A DNA stretch of 64,000 bases, taken from contig NZ_CP045302.1 of the NCBI RefSeq assembly GCF_009363155.1, forward strand, positions 3,889,001 to 3,953,000, written 5' to 3'. Positions 38,453 through 48,633 of this stretch are shown here, in pieces; position 1 is the stretch's first letter; every line of letters begins with the position of its first letter. The notes under the pieces were generated by a model, which saw only the letters and a program-made list of their open reading frames with translations, was not told where the DNA came from and did not search any database. The translations under genes and the position numbers were made by a program. The stretch comes from Azotobacter salinestris. GTDB lineage: Bacteria > Pseudomonadota > Gammaproteobacteria > Pseudomonadales > Pseudomonadaceae.

Positions 38453-39009
38453 ACGTGAAAGAGCGGATCGGAAAACCAGGGGAGCCGGATTCCGGGGCTT
38501 CGTCGCTGGCGGATGACGGCCAGGACCGGGCTGGCGACGCGGCGACCGCATCGACGAGCGAAAGGCCGGCCCGCAAGGCTGCCGCCAACGGGTACGCCAG
38601 GGCCGCCATCGACACGGCGAAGACGCTTGCGGCGGTCACGGCGAGCGGAACGAGAAATATTCCCGGCAAGGTCGTCGCCAAGGTCAAGGCGCTCGATGCG
38701 AATCACAAGGACGTGGCCGACAAGATAGACACGGTCTCGATGGGGCTGGGCATCACGTCCGGCGTGGTGAGCGCCGGTGCGGTGCTCGCCGCCCCGACCG
38801 GCCTGAGTGCGATCGGCGTTGCCCTCGGACTAACCAGCGCGCCCCTGATCGTGACGGCCGCACCCATCGTCGGCGCCGCCGCCGCCGTAACGGGCGCTCT
38901 CTCGGGCGGAGCGTATTTCTATTCGAAATGGAAGTCGTCGAAGGCAGCGAAGGAGGAGCGGGCGGCCTTGGACTCCCAGCCGCTCGACTCGCCGGATGCG
39001 GGACAATAG
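38449..39009 (+). CDS. Hydrophobic-hairpin protein, function unknown
   Basis: A 186-residue protein that begins within the stop of the HEAGH gene (ATGA, 38449-38452; GAGG just upstream). The N-terminal 60 residues are polar and disordered-looking (Gly/Ala/Asp/Ser), then an amphipathic basic stretch (IPGKVVAKVKALDANHKDVA), and a 65-residue hydrophobic, glycine-rich region (about 98-165; GLGITSGVVSAGAVLAAPTG and TAAPIVGAAAAVTGALSGGA) that would form a membrane hairpin with Gly-zipper spacing, then a short Lys/Glu tail. No signal peptide and no known family. Coupling suggests it works with, or is cut by, the putative peptidase. Confidence 0.65.
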   Translation: MNVKERIGKPGEPDSGASSLADDGQDRAGDAATASTSERPARKAAANGYARAAIDTAKTLAAVTASGTRNIPGKVVAKVKALDANHKDVADKIDTVSMGLGITSGVVSAGAVLAAPTGLSAIGVALGLTSAPLIVTAAPIVGAAAAVTGALSGGAYFYSKWKSSKAAKEERAALDSQPLDSPDAGQ

Positions 39010-39033
39010 GGGCCGCGACCAGGCCCCTTTTCT

Positions 39034-40353
39034 TCAAAGCGTCAGCGTGAACCGCCCGAGCAACGCTCCCGGCAGCGTCCTGGAGCCGCTTTGCCGCGCG
39101 CCATAGGTGCCGGCCGGCAGGATCATCTCGGGCTCGCGGGTAAGGGCTTCCAGATGGTGGCCGAGGAAGCTGAACACCGAGTCGTCGAAGCGCATGGTGT
39201 TGACCGGGGCATGGAGCTGGCCGTTTTCCACCCAGAAGGTGGCGAAGCGGGTCATGCCGGTCAGGCGGCCGGCCGGGCGGTCGGAGAAGTTGAGGTACCA
39301 GAGGTTGCCGATGTACAGGCCGGTGTCCAGGCTGGCCAGGATGTTGGTCTCTTCTAGTTCGCCGCCCGTCACCACCGGGGACAGCGGGTATTCGTGAGCC
39401 CCCGCGCCGTTGGCGGTCAGTCCGTGCTCGGCGGCACTGCGCGAACTGACCAGCCGCTCGCCCGGAAGGCCTCCTGCGAGCAGGCGCAGGTCCTGGCGCG
39501 GACCTTCGCTGGTGAAGGCCGGGGCCAGGCCACCGTTGATCCGCTCGTGGAGGTGCAGCAGCGGGCTGAGTTGCGCTTGGCCGGCGAACAGGCGCTGCAG
39601 GGGACTGCCGCCGCTGGCCAGGGCCTGGGCCGAGAAGCCGCCGCTGAGCATGTCGAGGATCTCGTCCAGCGCCGCCGGGGCCAGATAGGCCCGGTAGTCG
39701 CCCGGCGCCAGGGTCCGTGCCGGGCGGCCCAGGTATTCCAGTTGCTCGCGCGCCGAGGCCATGCGCCGGGCGAAGGCCAGGGCATCCCAGCGCTGGCCGG
39801 CATAGGCGCTCTTGACCGCCTGGCCGTTGGCGTGGAACAGGCTCCAGTCGAAGTTGAAGCTGCTCGCCGCATGCCAGCCAAGGGCGCCCCAGGAGCTGGC
39901 GAAGCCATGGTATTGCGGGCCGGCAGTGTAGATGCCGACCAGATCGAGACCCTCGCTGGCCTCGACGATCTGCCCGATCGCCGCATCGCTGTCGGGGAGC
40001 GCGGTCGGCTGCGCGGCCTCGCTCCGCCAGGGCTCCCGGTTGAGGCGCAGGTAGGGGTCGGGAGCCAGCGCCGGCACCACCGCGCGCAGCCGTTCCAGCG
40101 CATGGCGCAGGCGGGCGCGGTCTTCCTCGGCCACGCCGGTCAGGCTCAGCTCGAAGCGGGCATGGCGCTCGCCGAGATAGAGGGCGAGGGTGGCGAAGAT
40201 CTGCTGCACCTGGCCGGCCTGGCGCACCCGCGCCCGGTTGAAGCGCACGAACTCCGAGACCTCGGCGCGGTAATCCAGGGTGAAGCCTTCGTCGGCGTGC
40301 AGCAGCGGCCGCAGGCTGTCGAGCAGGGCGTGGAAATGCTCACGGGCGTTCAT
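39034..40353 (-). CDS. PmbA/TldE-like protein, partner of TldD-like peptidase
   Basis: A 439-residue protein of the TldD/PmbA family lacking the HExxxH motif, as expected for the TldE/PmbA-type subunit of the heterodimer. Middle and C-terminal signatures include GIYTAGPQYHGFASSWGA, ARTLAPGDYRAYLAPAAL, SEGPRQDLRLLAGG and ETNILASLDTGLYIGNLWYL. ATG 40353 overlaps the stop of the TldD-like gene (TGATG), so the two are coupled and should be made in equal amounts. TldD/TldE complexes degrade or mature unfolded peptides such as microcin precursors; the natural substrate here is unknown. This is probably a second pair in addition to the canonical one elsewhere. Confidence 0.88.
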   Translation of the reverse strand: MNAREHFHALLDSLRPLLHADEGFTLDYRAEVSEFVRFNRARVRQAGQVQQIFATLALYLGERHARFELSLTGVAEEDRARLRHALERLRAVVPALAPDPYLRLNREPWRSEAAQPTALPDSDAAIGQIVEASEGLDLVGIYTAGPQYHGFASSWGALGWHAASSFNFDWSLFHANGQAVKSAYAGQRWDALAFARRMASAREQLEYLGRPARTLAPGDYRAYLAPAALDEILDMLSGGFSAQALASGGSPLQRLFAGQAQLSPLLHLHERINGGLAPAFTSEGPRQDLRLLAGGLPGERLVSSRSAAEHGLTANGAGAHEYPLSPVVTGGELEETNILASLDTGLYIGNLWYLNFSDRPAGRLTGMTRFATFWVENGQLHAPVNTMRFDDSVFSFLGHHLEALTREPEMILPAGTYGARQSGSRTLPGALLGRFTLTL

Positions 40354-41795
40354 CAGGCGGCCCCTCCGAATACGTCGATGGTCTTGAATACGCAGGCCGG
40401 CGAGGCGTGCCCGACGCGCACCGCCTGGTTCGGCTCGCCCTTGCCGCAGTAGGGCGTGCCGAGCACCTCGACGGTGGAGGCGTCGCCCACCGCGGCGAGG
40501 CTGCGCCAGAAGTGCGCGGAAATCCCGCGGTAGTTGGGGTTCTTCACCACGCCCTTGAGTTCGCCGTTCTCGATCAGTTGTCCCCATTCGCAGCCGAACT
40601 GGAACTTGTTGCGGGCATCGTCGATCGACCAGGAGCGGTTGGTGCTCATCAGGATGCCGCGCTCGATGCCGCCGATCAGCTGCGCCAAGCTCCGGTCGCC
40701 CGGTTCGACGTTGAGGTTGGCCATGCGGTCGATGGGCGCGCGGTTCCAGCTGCAGGCGCGGCTGCAGGCCACCCCCGGCAGGCCGGTGCGCAGCTGCGAC
40801 AGGGCGCCGCCCAGCGGGCGCTGCAGGATGCCGCCGCGGATCAGGTATTCGCGCCGGGCCGGGGTGCCGTCGTCGTCGTGGCGGTAGCTGGCCAGCTCCT
40901 CGGGACGGCCTGGGTCGAAGGTGACGTCGAGCAGCGGCGAGCCGTACTGGTAGCGGCCGAAGTCCTCCAGGCGAACGAAGCTGGTGCCGGCATAGTTGCG
41001 CTCGTCGCCGAGGATGCGGTCCAGCTCCAGCGGATGGCCGATGGATTCGTGGATCTGCAGGACCATCTGGTCGGGCATCAGCAGCAGGTCGAGGGGGCCG
41101 CTGGGGGTATTGGGGGCGAGCAGCAGCTGCAGCGCCTCGTCCGCGACCCGGGGCGCTGCCCCCACCAGGCCGATCCGCTCGACGACCTCGGCGCCACCCT
41201 GCTGGCCGAAGTTGAAGCCGCCGAGGCTGCGGCTCTGGCTGTCGTGGCCGTCGCTGGCGGTCACGCTCAGCTCCGGATAGACGAAGCGCTGGGCCCGCCG
41301 CAGGCAGGCGCCGGCGCTGTTGAGGTAGATCTGCTCCACGCAGCTGACGCCGAGTCCGGCGCTCCAGTCCACCAGCCGCGCATCCTGGGGCACCCGTGCC
41401 GATTCGGCGCCCAGCACCTCGAACCAGTGGGACGGTCCGGCCAGCGGCCGCTCGTAGCCGGGCGCCACGTCGTCCGCCTCGCCGGTCGGCACCGGCAACT
41501 CCCGCACCTCCAGCAGCGCGTGCCCGGCCAGGGCGCGGGCCATGTGCTCGGCCCGCTCCAGGGCCGCCTGCAGCCCGGCCAGGGTGAGATCGCTGGTGGC
41601 CGCATAGGCTTCGACGCCGGCGATGCGTACCGTCAGCATGGCGCCGCAGTCCTCGCCGAAGGAAGGCGGCAGGGCGACGTTCCGGCGCACCCGGTAATGC
41701 TCGCTGATTTCGCGGACATGCCGCAGCGACCAGAAATCGGCGCTGCTGCGCAGGGCGGCGAACTGACGCGACAGCGCTTGGGCGGATTCGAACAT
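40353..41795 (-). CDS. TldD-like metallopeptidase
   Basis: A 480-residue peptidase of the TldD family with the catalytic zinc motif in IHESIGHPLELD (about residues 250-261). Other hallmarks are GYERPLAGPSHWFEVL, YAGTSFVRLEDFGRYQYGS, NRSWSIDDARNKFQFGCEWG and PYCGKGEPNQAVRVGHASPA. ATG 41795 (FESAQALSRQF) is preferred; upstream codons add atypical sequence. It is the first gene of the pair and divergent from the copper operon, 139 bp between starts, so the intergenic region may hold both promoters. No peptide precursor gene is evident nearby. Confidence 0.9.
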   Translation of the reverse strand: MFESAQALSRQFAALRSSADFWSLRHVREISEHYRVRRNVALPPSFGEDCGAMLTVRIAGVEAYAATSDLTLAGLQAALERAEHMARALAGHALLEVRELPVPTGEADDVAPGYERPLAGPSHWFEVLGAESARVPQDARLVDWSAGLGVSCVEQIYLNSAGACLRRAQRFVYPELSVTASDGHDSQSRSLGGFNFGQQGGAEVVERIGLVGAAPRVADEALQLLLAPNTPSGPLDLLLMPDQMVLQIHESIGHPLELDRILGDERNYAGTSFVRLEDFGRYQYGSPLLDVTFDPGRPEELASYRHDDDGTPARREYLIRGGILQRPLGGALSQLRTGLPGVACSRACSWNRAPIDRMANLNVEPGDRSLAQLIGGIERGILMSTNRSWSIDDARNKFQFGCEWGQLIENGELKGVVKNPNYRGISAHFWRSLAAVGDASTVEVLGTPYCGKGEPNQAVRVGHASPACVFKTIDVFGGAA

Positions 41796-41934
41796 GCAGT
41801 GGGTCCTGTGTGAGACGGGAGGGCATAGCCGCATTGTAGCGAGCCGCGACGGCGAGGCCGCCATGGAGTCTCCGACCGGTGGCTCCGGTTGTCCGTAATT
41901 GCCCGCCTCCCGAGCCGGGTACTAAACTCCGCCC

Positions 41935-42276
41935 ATGAGACGCACTCTTCGGCTTTGTCTTCTCTTCCTGATCAGCCTGGCGCTGCCCCTCGGCGGCATG
42001 GCCGGGGCCGAGATGCCGGCCGATCCCTGTCCGATGAAGTCCGCCGGTATGGCGAAGATGGCGGATATGCAGCCGGATTGTTGCCATGACATGGCCGAGC
42101 ATGGCAAGAAGGCGTGCAAGACCGGTCAGGAATGCAAGACCGCCAGCATGCTGCAGGTAGGTATCGCCAAGCCGGCGGTAATGCCCTCCAACCTCGTTCC
42201 TGCGGTTTCCTGCCGCGACCACTTTCCCTCCCAACTGCCCCCCGATCCCTGGCGACCTCCCCGGTCCCGCTCCTGA
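41935..42276 (+). CDS. Exported Met/Cys/His-containing protein, likely copper-associated
   Basis: A 113-residue protein with a signal peptide (LRLCLLFLISLALPLGGMAGA) and a mature part rich in Met, Cys and His: DPCPMKSAGMAKMADMQPDC, CHDMAEHGKKACKTGQEC. This composition suits soft-metal binding in the periplasm and its place immediately before cusCBAF supports a copper or silver role. The tail is Pro/Arg-rich. No family name can be given with certainty; it resembles small CopL-like or copper-resistance leader proteins. A short CATCCCG...CGGGATG hairpin (42297-42323) lies between it and cusC. Confidence 0.72.
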   Translation: MRRTLRLCLLFLISLALPLGGMAGAEMPADPCPMKSAGMAKMADMQPDCCHDMAEHGKKACKTGQECKTASMLQVGIAKPAVMPSNLVPAVSCRDHFPSQLPPDPWRPPRSRS

Positions 42277-42375
42277 AGCTTTCCGAACCTGAACGTCATC
42301 CCGCTCCCTCGGTGCGCGGGATGGCCCATGCATGTGCCACGGCATGTGCACCGGATCCTTACAGGAAGCGTGAAG

Positions 42376-43632
42376 ATGATTGCCCTACGCTATTGCCCCG
42401 GGTGGCCGATACCGGCCGTCCTGGCCACGATGCTGCTCGCCCTGCCGCGTCAGGGCGCGGCGCTGACGCTGGAAGAGGCCTTGCAGTTGGCCGAGCGCAA
42501 TGCCCCGTCGTTGACTGCCCAGGCCGCCAAGCTCGAAGCGGCCAGAAACGCGGCCATTCCCGCAGGCGAGCTGCCCGACCCCAGGCTCGCGCTCGGCGTG
42601 CAGAACCTGCCGATCGAGGGCGACGGGCGCTGGAGCCTCGACAGGGACTTCATGACCATGCAGATGGTCGGGGTCATGCAGGAGGTGCCCAACCGCGACA
42701 AGCGCCGGGCACGGGTCGAGGCTGCCGAGGCGGCCGTCGACCGGGCTGCCGCCGAAAGCCGGATCGAGTATCTGAACGTCCGTCAGGCCACCGCGCAGGC
42801 CTGGATCGGCAGTCATGCCATCGAGCGCAAGCAGGCGCTGTTCCGGGAATTCTTCCGTGAGAATCGCCTGCTGGCCGAAGCTGTCCGGGCGCAGATAGCC
42901 GGCGGCCGCGCCCGGGCCGCCGATGCCGTGACCCCGCAGCAGGAGGCGGCCCTGCTGGCGGAGCAGGAGGACGAGCTGGTGCGCTCGCGCGCCCAGGCCC
43001 GTGCCGCACTCAGGCGCTGGATAGGCCCGGCCGCCGACGAGCCGTTGGCTGGCACTTTGCCCGAGTGGCCCATCGAGGCTTCGGAATATACCCGCAGGCT
43101 GCGCCACCATCCGGAACTGGCCGTCTTGGTGCCGATGACCCGCGAGGCCGAGGCCAGAGTGCGCGAAGCGCAGGCGGAGAAGAAATCCGACTGGAGCTGG
43201 GAGCTCGACTATCAGCGCCGCGGCCCCGAGTTCGGCGACATGATGAGCGTGCAGGTTTCGGTCGATCTGCCGCTGTTTCCGGGCTCCCGACAGAACCCGA
43301 ATATCGCCGCCAGACAGGCCGAGCTGAGCCAGGTGGAGGCCGAGCGCGAGGCCCTCATCCGCGAGCATGCCGAGCGTCTGGAGGGCGAACTGGCCGAGTA
43401 CGAGCGCCTGAGCCGCGCCGTGCGGCGCAGCCGGGACAGCCTGCTGCCCCTGGCCAGGGAAAAGGTCGAGCTGAGCCTGGCCAGCTACCGTGCCGGCATC
43501 GGCGATCTGGCCGCCGTCGTCGCCGCCCGCCGCGAGCTGGTCGCGGCGCGCCTGAGGCATATCGACTTCGAGGAGCAGCGCGCCTTGAGCGGCGCCCGCC
43601 TGCACTTCACCTACGGGGAGACCCGCCAATGA
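42376..43632 (+). CDS. cusC: TolC-family outer membrane channel of copper/silver efflux
   Basis: A 418-residue outer-membrane efflux protein. A signal peptide (VLATMLLALPRQGAA) precedes the periodic helical pattern of TolC-type channels: LTLEEALQLAERNAPSLTAQ, AKLEAARNAAIPAGELPDPR, and the second half with LPLFPGSRQNPNIAARQAEL. It is of the CzcC/CusC kind found with heavy-metal RND pumps. ATG 42376 follows AGGAAGCGTGAAG; a longer start at 42328 is less likely. Its stop overlaps the start of cusB (ATGA). With CusB and CusA it forms the envelope-spanning Cu(I)/Ag(I) exporter. Confidence 0.9.
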   Translation: MIALRYCPGWPIPAVLATMLLALPRQGAALTLEEALQLAERNAPSLTAQAAKLEAARNAAIPAGELPDPRLALGVQNLPIEGDGRWSLDRDFMTMQMVGVMQEVPNRDKRRARVEAAEAAVDRAAAESRIEYLNVRQATAQAWIGSHAIERKQALFREFFRENRLLAEAVRAQIAGGRARAADAVTPQQEAALLAEQEDELVRSRAQARAALRRWIGPAADEPLAGTLPEWPIEASEYTRRLRHHPELAVLVPMTREAEARVREAQAEKKSDWSWELDYQRRGPEFGDMMSVQVSVDLPLFPGSRQNPNIAARQAELSQVEAEREALIREHAERLEGELAEYERLSRAVRRSRDSLLPLAREKVELSLASYRAGIGDLAAVVAARRELVAARLRHIDFEEQRALSGARLHFTYGETRQ

Positions 43633-45113
43633 CCGCCCGTATCTGGAAAAGCGTGTTGCTGGCGGGGTTGTCGGCCGCTCTCGGTGCTACCGGCGGCTAC
43701 TGGCTCGGCCATCGACAGGACATGGGCGGTGCGCTCGGAGGCACGCCGGCCGGACCGGGTCACAGGCCGGACGAGCGCCAGGTCCTGTACTGGTACGACC
43801 CGATGTACCCGCAGCAGAGGTTCGACAAGCCAGGCAAATCGCCCTTCATGGACATGGACCTGGTGCCCCGCTATGCCGATGCCGGGGAAGAGGAAAGCGT
43901 TGTTAGCATCGACCCGAGAGCGACCCAGAATCTCGGCCTGCGCCTGGCCCGGGTCACCCGCGGTTCCTTTTCCTCCAGCCTGGAGGCAGTCGGCGTGCTG
44001 ACGCTCAACGAGCGGGACATCGCGGTGATCCAGGCGCGCAGCGCCGGCTTCGTCGAGCGGGTCTATGCCCGTGCCCCGGGGGATGTGCTCAAGGCGGGTG
44101 CCCCCCTGGCCGACCTGCTGGTGCCGGAATGGGCAGCGGCCCAGGAGGAATTCCTGGCGCTCAGGCGCAGCGGCGACGCGGGCCTGCTGGCTGCGGCCCG
44201 GCAACGTCTGCGCCTGGCCGGGATGCCGGCGGCGCTGATCGGGCGTGTCGAGCGCAGCGGCAGGCCCCAACCGGTGCTGACCATCTCCACTCCTCTGGGC
44301 GGCGTGCTGCAGGAGCTGAATGTCCGGGCCGGAATGGCCGTGGCGGCCGGCGATACCCTGGCCCGGGTCAACGGCCTGGACAGGGTCTGGCTGGCGGTGG
44401 CCGTTCCCGAGGGCGAGACCGGCGGGATCGCCGTGGGCCTGCCGGCTGAGGCGCGGCTTTCGGCCTTTCCCGGCGAGACGCTGGAGGGGACGGTTGCCGC
44501 CATCCTGCCCGAGACGGACCCGAACAGCCGCACGCTGCGGGTGCGCGTCGAGCTGCCCAATCCGGACGGACGCCTGCGCCCCGGCATGACGGCCCAGGTG
44601 CGCCTGACCCGTCCGGGCGGGCAGGACGCGCTCTGGGTACCGAGCGAGGCCGTCATCCGTACCGGCCGCCGAGCCTTGGTGATGCGTGCCGAGGAGGCCG
44701 GACACTACCGTCCCGTGGAAGTCCGGCTGGGGCGGGAAAGCGACGGCAAGACCCAAGTGCTGCAAGGCCTCGAGGAAGGCCAGCAGGTGGTCGCCTCCGG
44801 ACAGTTCCTGCTCGACTCCGAAGCCAGTCTTCGCGGGATCGTCGCCTCGGCTCCGGATACGCCGACGTCCGGGCCCGTGTCTGTCCTGCACGAGGCCGAG
44901 GGGCGGGTCGTGGCGATCGACGAGGGCGACGTGACCCTGGCCCATGGTCCGTTCAGGACGCTGGGCATGCCCGGCATGACCATGACTTTCCCGGTGGCCA
45001 GTGCCGCGCTGCTGCAGGATGTGCAGGTCGGCGACAAGGTACGGGTGGCGGCGAGCCAGAGCGACGAGGGCTTGCGGATCGAGCGCCTGGAGAAGATCGG
45101 AGACCGGCCATGA
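43629..45113 (+). CDS. cusB: RND periplasmic adaptor CusB with a C-terminal CusF-like domain
   Basis: A 494-residue membrane-fusion protein. After an N-terminal membrane anchor comes a heavy-metal-binding domain ([20 protein letters not shown] then MDMDLVPRY, about residues 52-80), then the adaptor core ([56 protein letters not shown]). The last 80 residues ([29 protein letters not shown]) match the CusF copper/silver chaperone fold and are absent from E. coli CusB, but such extensions occur in some SilB proteins. It overlaps cusC at the start and cusA at the end (both ATGA). Confidence 0.93.
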   Translation: MTARIWKSVLLAGLSAALGATGGYWLGHRQDMGGALGGTPAGPGHRPDERQVLYWYDPMYPQQRFDKPGKSPFMDMDLVPRYADAGEEESVVSIDPRATQNLGLRLARVTRGSFSSSLEAVGVLTLNERDIAVIQARSAGFVERVYARAPGDVLKAGAPLADLLVPEWAAAQEEFLALRRSGDAGLLAAARQRLRLAGMPAALIGRVERSGRPQPVLTISTPLGGVLQELNVRAGMAVAAGDTLARVNGLDRVWLAVAVPEGETGGIAVGLPAEARLSAFPGETLEGTVAAILPETDPNSRTLRVRVELPNPDGRLRPGMTAQVRLTRPGGQDALWVPSEAVIRTGRRALVMRAEEAGHYRPVEVRLGRESDGKTQVLQGLEEGQQVVASGQFLLDSEASLRGIVASAPDTPTSGPVSVLHEAEGRVVAIDEGDVTLAHGPFRTLGMPGMTMTFPVASAALLQDVQVGDKVRVAASQSDEGLRIERLEKIGDRP

Positions 45114-48100
45114 TCGCCGCGCTGATCCACTGGTCGGTGGCCAACCGCTTCCTGGTGCTGCTGGCCACGCTGTTCGCCAGCGCCTGGGGCGTCTGGTCGC
45201 TGCAGAGCACTCCCGTCGATGCGCTGCCGGACCTCTCCGACGTGCAGGTGATCATCCGCACCTCCTATCCGGGACAGGCACCGCAGATCGTCGAGAACCA
45301 GATCACCTATCCGCTGGCCACCACCATGCTTTCGGTACCCGGCGCCAAGACCGTCCGCGGCTTCTCCTTCTTCGGCGACAGCTTCGTCTACGTGCTGTTC
45401 GAGGATGGCACCGACCTGTACTGGGCCCGCTCGCGGGTGCTGGAATACCTCAGCCAGGTTCAGAGCCGCCTGCCCCCTACGGCCAAGCCCGCCCTCGGGC
45501 CGGATGCCACCGGCGTCGGCTGGATCTACCAGTACGCCCTGGTGGATCGCAGCGGCCGGCACGACCTCGCCCAGCTCCGCGCCCTGCAGGACTGGTTCCT
45601 CAAGTTCGAGCTGAAGAGCCTGGCCGACGTCGCGGAAGTGGCCACCGTGGGCGGCATGGTGAAGCAATATCAGGTGCTGCTCGATCCGCTGCGCCTGGCC
45701 AGCCTGGGCATCACCCAGGCCGAGGTGATCGAAGCCATCGGCAAGGCCAACCAGGAAACCGGCGGCGCCGTGCTGGAGATGGGTGAGGCCGAGTTCATGG
45801 TACGGGCGTCCGGCTACCTGGAGACGCTGAACGACTTCCGCGCCATTCCGCTCAGGCTCGGTGCCGGCGGCATACCCGTCAGCCTCGGCGACGTGGCAAG
45901 CATCCAGCTGGGGCCGGAGATGCGTCGGGGAATCAGCGAACTGGACGGCGAGGGCGAGGTGGTCGGCGGCGTGGTGATTCTGCGCAGCGGCAAGAACGCC
46001 CGCGAAACCATCGCCAGGGTCAAGGAGCGGCTCGACGAGCTGCGGCAGAGCCTGCCGTCCGGAGTGGAGATCGTCACCACCTACGACCGCAGCAAGCTGA
46101 TCGACCGCGCCGTGGAGAACCTCGGCCACAAGCTGCTCGAGGAGTTCGTCGTGGTGGCGCTGGTCTGCGCGGTCTTTCTCTGGCACCTGCGCTCTTCCCT
46201 GGTGGCGATCATCTCGCTGCCGATCGGCGTGCTGATCGCCTTCATCGTCATGCGCCAGCAGGGGATCAACGCCAACATCATGTCCCTGGGCGGGATCGCC
46301 ATCGCCATCGGTGCCATGGTGGACGCCGCGGTGGTGATGATCGAGAACGCCCACAAGAGGGTCGAGGCCTGGTGTGCAGCCCATCCGGGTCAGGTGCTGC
46401 AGGGCGAGCGGCACTGGCAGGTGATGACCGAGGCGGCGACGGAGGTCGGGCCGGCGCTGTTCTTCTGCCTGCTGATCATCACCCTGTCGTTCATCCCGGT
46501 GTTCACCCTGGAGGCTCAGGAGGGGCGCCTGTTCGGCCCGCTGGCCTTTACCAAGACTTACGCCATGGCCGCCGCCGCCGGGCTGTCGGTGACCCTGGTG
46601 CCGGTGCTGATGGGCTACTGGATTCGCGGGCGGCTTCCCCGGGAGGAGCAGAATCCGCTGAACCGCTGGCTGATCAGCCTTTACCGGCCAGCCCTGGATG
46701 CGGTGCTGCGCCACCCGAAGGCCACGCTGTTGCTGGCGCTGCTGGTCTTTCTCAGCGCGCTGTGGCCGATTTCCCGGCTGGGCGGCGAGTTCCTGCCGCC
46801 GCTGGACGAGGGTGACCTGCTGTACATGCCTTCGGCGCTGCCGGGGCTGTCGGCGCAGAAGGCTGCCCAACTGCTGCAGCAGACCGACCGCCTGATCAGG
46901 ACGGTGCCGGAGGTCGAGCATGTGTTCGGCAAGGCCGGCCGCGCCGAGACCGCCACCGACCCGGCGCCCCTGGAGATGTTCGAAACCACCCTGCAGTTCA
47001 GGCCCCGTGAGCAGTGGCGTCCCGGCATGACCCCGGAGAGGCTGGTGGAGGAGCTGGACCGGGTGGTGCAGGTGCCGGGGCTGACCAACATCTGGATTCC
47101 TCCGATCCGCAACCGCATCGACATGCTCGCCACCGGGATCAAGAGCCCGATCGGCGTGAAGATCGCCGGCACCAATCTGGCGGAGATCGACCAGGTCGCC
47201 CAGACGGTCGAGCGTGCGGCCCGGAGCGTGGCAGGGGTGAGTTCGGCCCTGGCCGAGCGGCTGGTTGGCGGGCGCTATGTCGACGTGGACATCGACCGGC
47301 GGGCCGCCGCAGGTTACGGGTTGAACATCGCCGATGTGCAGTCGATCGTGGCCAGCGCCATCGGGGGCGAGAACATCGGGGAAACCATCGAGGGCCTGGC
47401 CCGCTTCCCGATCAATGTGCGCTATCCGCGCGAGTGGCGCGACTCGCTCGAGGCCCTGGAGCAGTTGCCGATCTACACTCCGCAGGGGAGCCAGATCACC
47501 CTGGGGATGGTGGCGAGGATCAGGGTCGATGACGGCCCGCCCATGCTCAAGAGCGAGAACGCCAGGCCCTCGGGCTGGGTGTATATCGACGTGCGCGGCC
47601 GGGACATCGCCTCGGTGGTGGCCGACCTGCGCCAGGCCATCGACGAGCAGGTCGAGCTGCCGGCTGGCACGAGCCTGAGCTACTCCGGCCAGTTCGAGTA
47701 TCTCGAGCGCGCCACGGCCAGGCTCAAGCTGGTGGTGCCGGCGACCTTGCTGATCATCTTCGTGCTGCTCTACCTGACCTTCCGCCGCCTCGACGAAGCC
47801 CTGCTGATCATGCTGATCCTGCCGTTCGCCCTGACCGGCGGGGTGTGGTTCCTCTACCTGATGGACTTCAATCTTTCCGTGGCCAGTGGTGTGGGCTTCA
47901 TCGCCCTGGCCGGGGTCGCGGCCGAATTCGGCGTGATCATGCTGCTCTATCTGGGGCATGCCTGGCACAGAAGTCTGGCAGCCGGGCAGAGCGGCGATGG
48001 CGACCTGCTCGAGGCCATTCGCCAGGGGGCGGTGCAGCGCGTGCGGCCCAAGGCGATGACGGTGGCGGTGATCGTCGCCGGCCTGCTGCCGATCCTCTGG

Positions 48101-48274
48101 GGCAGCGGCACCGGCGGCGAAATCATGAGCCGGATCGCCGCGCCCATGGTCGGCGGCATGCTCAGCGCGCCACTGTTGTCTCTATTCGTGATCCCGGCTG
48201 CCTATCGGCTGCTGCGGCGCCCCGAACATCCGAACACTTCACCCATGAATCCCACAGAAGGAAGTCAGCAATGA
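45110..48274 (+). CDS. cusA: Copper/silver RND efflux transporter CusA
   Basis: A 1054-residue heavy-metal RND pump with 12 membrane segments, proton-driven, in the inner membrane. It begins [20 protein letters not shown], and shows [16 protein letters not shown], the transmembrane-4 motif [20 protein letters not shown], and a stretch ([40 protein letters not shown]) that follows E. coli CusA closely and contains the periplasmic methionine positions expected of the Cu(I)/Ag(I) class rather than Zn/Co pumps. It overlaps cusB and cusF by ATGA, so the operon is translationally coupled throughout. Confidence 0.96.
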   Translation: MIAALIHWSVANRFLVLLATLFASAWGVWSLQSTPVDALPDLSDVQVIIRTSYPGQAPQIVENQITYPLATTMLSVPGAKTVRGFSFFGDSFVYVLFEDGTDLYWARSRVLEYLSQVQSRLPPTAKPALGPDATGVGWIYQYALVDRSGRHDLAQLRALQDWFLKFELKSLADVAEVATVGGMVKQYQVLLDPLRLASLGITQAEVIEAIGKANQETGGAVLEMGEAEFMVRASGYLETLNDFRAIPLRLGAGGIPVSLGDVASIQLGPEMRRGISELDGEGEVVGGVVILRSGKNARETIARVKERLDELRQSLPSGVEIVTTYDRSKLIDRAVENLGHKLLEEFVVVALVCAVFLWHLRSSLVAIISLPIGVLIAFIVMRQQGINANIMSLGGIAIAIGAMVDAAVVMIENAHKRVEAWCAAHPGQVLQGERHWQVMTEAATEVGPALFFCLLIITLSFIPVFTLEAQEGRLFGPLAFTKTYAMAAAAGLSVTLVPVLMGYWIRGRLPREEQNPLNRWLISLYRPALDAVLRHPKATLLLALLVFLSALWPISRLGGEFLPPLDEGDLLYMPSALPGLSAQKAAQLLQQTDRLIRTVPEVEHVFGKAGRAETATDPAPLEMFETTLQFRPREQWRPGMTPERLVEELDRVVQVPGLTNIWIPPIRNRIDMLATGIKSPIGVKIAGTNLAEIDQVAQTVERAARSVAGVSSALAERLVGGRYVDVDIDRRAAAGYGLNIADVQSIVASAIGGENIGETIEGLARFPINVRYPREWRDSLEALEQLPIYTPQGSQITLGMVARIRVDDGPPMLKSENARPSGWVYIDVRGRDIASVVADLRQAIDEQVELPAGTSLSYSGQFEYLERATARLKLVVPATLLIIFVLLYLTFRRLDEALLIMLILPFALTGGVWFLYLMDFNLSVASGVGFIALAGVAAEFGVIMLLYLGHAWHRSLAAGQSGDGDLLEAIRQGAVQRVRPKAMTVAVIVAGLLPILWGSGTGGEIMSRIAAPMVGGMLSAPLLSLFVIPAAYRLLRRPEHPNTSPMNPTEGSQQ

Positions 48275-48633
48275 AATACGCACTGATCGCCGGCATGACA
48301 GTTGTTCTCAGCCAGGCGGCAATGGCCGCAGATGGTCAACCCAAGCCGATGGACAGGATGTCCATGGGCCAACAAGGCACGCCGGCGGAGGAGCCGGGCA
48401 GCGTTGCGCCAACGGCCGAGGCCAGCGGTACGATCAAGGCCATCAATACCGAGAAAGGTACGGTCACCATTGTCCATGGTCCGGTGCCCACCTTGAAATG
48501 GCCGGCGATGACCATGGACTTCTCGGCCACTCCCGAGCAGATGAAAGGGCTTGAAGCCGGTGACGAGGTGAAATTCCAGTTTCGCGCAGAGGGCATGGAG
48601 GCCAAGATCCTTTCCATCCAGCCAATGCAATAA
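48271..48633 (+). CDS. cusF: Periplasmic copper/silver chaperone CusF
   Basis: A 120-residue protein with a signal peptide ([16 protein letters not shown]), a Met-containing linker ([10 protein letters not shown]) and a CusF OB-fold: [20 protein letters not shown], then [18 protein letters not shown], where the conserved His, Trp, Met and Met bind Cu(I)/Ag(I). It delivers metal to the CusCBA pump. The ATG overlaps the cusA stop; GAAGGAAG precedes it. It duplicates the C-terminal domain of CusB in this operon, so the system has two such domains. Confidence 0.92.
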   Translation: MKYALIAGMTVVLSQAAMAADGQPKPMDRMSMGQQGTPAEEPGSVAPTAEASGTIKAINTEKGTVTIVHGPVPTLKWPAMTMDFSATPEQMKGLEAGDEVKFQFRAEGMEAKILSIQPMQ

